A stretch of 64,000 nt of DNA from Arenibacter catalasegens (lineage in GTDB: Bacteria > Bacteroidota > Bacteroidia > Flavobacteriales > Flavobacteriaceae), in assembly GCF_002909235.1 (NCBI RefSeq), contig NZ_PHQQ01000025.1, positions 39,764-103,763 of the forward strand, given 5' to 3'. Below the pieces are notes generated by a model, which was not told the origin of the DNA, did no database searches, and saw only the letters and a program-made list of their open reading frames with translations. Shown here piece by piece: positions 63,130 to 64,000 of the stretch (within the stretch, counting starts at the first letter, position 1; every line of letters starts with the position of its first letter). A program made the position numbers and the translations under genes.

Positions 63130-63146
63130 AGTACTAATTTTATACT
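63130..63146. promoter_or_regulatory. AGTA/TACT inverted repeat upstream of padR
   Basis: AGTA and TACT arms flank a 9-base centre, 106 bases before the padR ATG and overlapping the end region of the DUF4870 gene. It resembles a GTACT-N11-AGTAC element at 63799-63819. A PadR operator is possible. Confidence 0.25.
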
Positions 63147-63149
63147 GTA

Positions 63150-63626
63150 TTATTTTATAAATGTTATGCTTATGGGATACTTAAAATCCTGCCCCTCACT
63201 GGTACGAATGGTGGCTAAGATGGTGTAGACTATATTTACTAAAAATAAACCGAACTGTGCAACACCTGCTATTCCTAAAGGCCAGAGTAGTTTGCCCAAT
63301 TTAAGAGGGTTAAAATCTAAATCAAATCCATTGAAGTTGTTGAATTGGTTAAAACCTAAATTTCCCTGATGAAAAATTTCCGGTATAGCTCCAATAAAGA
63401 AAGGAACAGTGAAAATTCCTAGTACAATGGAATAGAGTAGAAGGCTAATCTGAAAATTAAGGGCACGTTTGCCATTTTGGTCTACGAAACCATAATCCTT
63501 CTTGTTGGCTGTCCAAATTATTAATGGCAGGAGAAAATTCCCAAACGGAATAAAGTATTTAGAAAAGGTGGAGGCATGTATTATTGCCGATAAATTTTTT
63601 TCGTGTTTGCTTAGTGTTTCGGTCAT
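63150..63626 (-). CDS. DUF4870 membrane protein
   Basis: A 158-residue inner-membrane protein of the DUF4870/Tic20-like group. The N-terminal KNLSAIIHASTFSKYFIPFGNFLLPLIIWTANKKD is the domain hallmark. It is followed by GFVDQNGKRALNFQISLLLYSIVL, a polar Asn/Phe-rich loop (near 95-115) and a final TM helix (GIAGVAQFGLFLVNIVYTIL). About four TM helices are expected. Function is unknown. It is on the same strand just upstream of padR. Confidence 0.85.
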   Translation of the reverse strand: MTETLSKHEKNLSAIIHASTFSKYFIPFGNFLLPLIIWTANKKDYGFVDQNGKRALNFQISLLLYSIVLGIFTVPFFIGAIPEIFHQGNLGFNQFNNFNGFDLDFNPLKLGKLLWPLGIAGVAQFGLFLVNIVYTILATIRTSEGQDFKYPISITFIK

Positions 63627-63798
63627 GGCTTTATAATTGGTGTTCTAAAGTTTCTCTATTTGTTGTCAATTCTAAATGGCAACAAGCACAATTTCTATTT
63701 AATGCAAGGATCCGATTTATGTCCCAGAGCTATTTGATTTTTAGAGTTACATCTACTACGCATAATAACTTCCTATGCAAATATATATCTAAAAGAAG

Positions 63799-63819
63799 GT
63801 ACTATGCAAAACAAAGTAC
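63799..63819. promoter_or_regulatory. GTACT inverted repeat upstream of the DUF4870 gene
   Basis: GTACT and AGTAC arms are separated by 11 bases in the 285-base AT-rich interval between the DUF4870 gene and the right-edge frame. Nothing else supported was seen in this interval except the hairpin at its end. Confidence 0.25.
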
Positions 63820-63885
63820 TAAAAATTAACAATATATTAACATTTGTAAGCTCGTGTATTTTATATACTTTTGAATAAAATGAAC

Positions 63886-63911
63886 TACCTCGAGGCAGAG
63901 CCATCGAGGTA
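63886..63911. repeat. REP/IS200-like hairpin after the right-edge frame
   Basis: TACCTCGA and TCGAGGTA form an 8-base perfect stem. Inside it GGC and GCC pair further around an AGA loop, with one bulged A. It begins one base past the stop of the partial frame at 63912, as do the end hairpins of IS200/IS605-like and RAYT elements. There is no T-run, so it is not a standard terminator. Confidence 0.5.
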
Positions 63912-64000
63912 TCAAAATAAACGTAATTGATTCTTATGTATCACGCTATATTGAGATTTTCCCTGGTTTTGGAGGTATTTCTTAATTACCTCTTCATTCG
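63912..64000 (-). CDS. C-terminal end of a probable IS200-like/RAYT transposase (partial)
   Basis: The last 28 codons of a minus-strand frame enter from the right edge and end at TGA (63912-63914). They encode NEEVIKKYLQNQGKSQ and, at the end, HKNQLRLF. A tail of the form IxxYLxNQG...QLxLF is what I recall from Bacteroidota Y1/HUH-type transposases, but this is memory, not a search. The immediately following hairpin supports a mobile element. The rest of the gene is outside the window, so it could also be an unrelated protein. Confidence 0.35.
   Translation of the reverse strand, partial: NEEVIKKYLQNQGKSQYSVIHKNQLRLF

Noticed and set aside
63584..63829. 81-codon frame on the plus strand near the right edge
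   Set aside because: Starts inside the DUF4870 gene on the opposite strand, has a basic/aromatic composition without a domain and no promoter-like element.
1..64000. CRISPR arrays, rRNA, tRNA, phage or defence islands
   Set aside because: No regularly spaced repeats, no rRNA-like stretches, no cloverleaf seen by eye, and no recombinase or nuclease clusters apart from the transposase tail at the right edge.

Overview
The window looks like chromosome from a marine flavobacterium (Bacteroidota, Flavobacteriaceae). The support is an AT-rich sequence, a SusC/SusD pair with a hybrid two-component regulator, head-GIN/PspC/PadR genes, Bacteroidota-type TAnnTTTG promoter elements, and many lipoproteins and Tat-type exported oxidoreductases. 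No rRNA, tRNA or CRISPR array was seen.

Layout. (1) 1-8.5 kb: central carbon and stress genes. These are ackA (cut by the left edge), pta, a tandem-domain universal stress protein, glucokinase, a PfkB sugar kinase, a D-lactate dehydrogenase-like enzyme, a cupin and a flavin-binding PPOX-like protein. (2) 8.6-11.7 kb: a three-gene ABC exporter operon (lipoprotein adaptor, FtsX-type permease, ATPase). (3) 11.7-23.5 kb: an exported Gfo/Idh/MocA oxidoreductase, a DUF1003 protein, an APC permease with a cytosolic tail, a small HMA-fold-like protein, a GH63-like plus GH133-like glucan-processing pair, and NADH dehydrogenase type II translationally coupled to a small pore-like membrane protein. (4) 23.7-50.4 kb: a polysaccharide/sulfated-glycan utilisation region. 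The minus strand carries SusC (broken by a 5-bp duplication), SusD, an FG-GAP/ASPIC lipoprotein, an arylsulfotransferase-like lipoprotein and a PhoD-like phosphatase, plus a GH109-type enzyme. The plus strand carries a hybrid two-component regulator, a DUF3472 protein, a sulfatase, a GH20 hexosaminidase, an M28 peptidase and an exported formylglycine-generating enzyme. (5) 50.5-52.7 kb: galK-galT behind a striking palindrome. (6) 52.8-57.6 kb: a second stress block (HMA-fold-like protein, CbpM, CbpA, universal stress protein), then thioredoxin reductase and a lipocalin-like protein. (7) 57.8-63.6 kb: a PLP enzyme/dipeptide epimerase pair, then the padR-pspC-head GIN group and a DUF4870 protein. 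(8) Right edge: a probable transposase C-terminus followed by a hairpin.

How the parts fit. The stress and fermentation blocks at the two ends share an intergenic palindrome of the form TGAY-N4-RTCA (five copies seen), which suggests one Crp/Fnr-type regulon. The middle region looks like a locus for a sulfated glycan containing amino sugars and/or galactose: sulfatase with its own maturase, GH20, GH109-type enzyme, and galactose entry through galK-galT. The least explained items are the 2-TM pore-like protein with a TGMG filter position coupled to NDH-2, the frameshifted SusC, the exported sulfatase maturase, and two cysteine-less HMA-fold mini-proteins.
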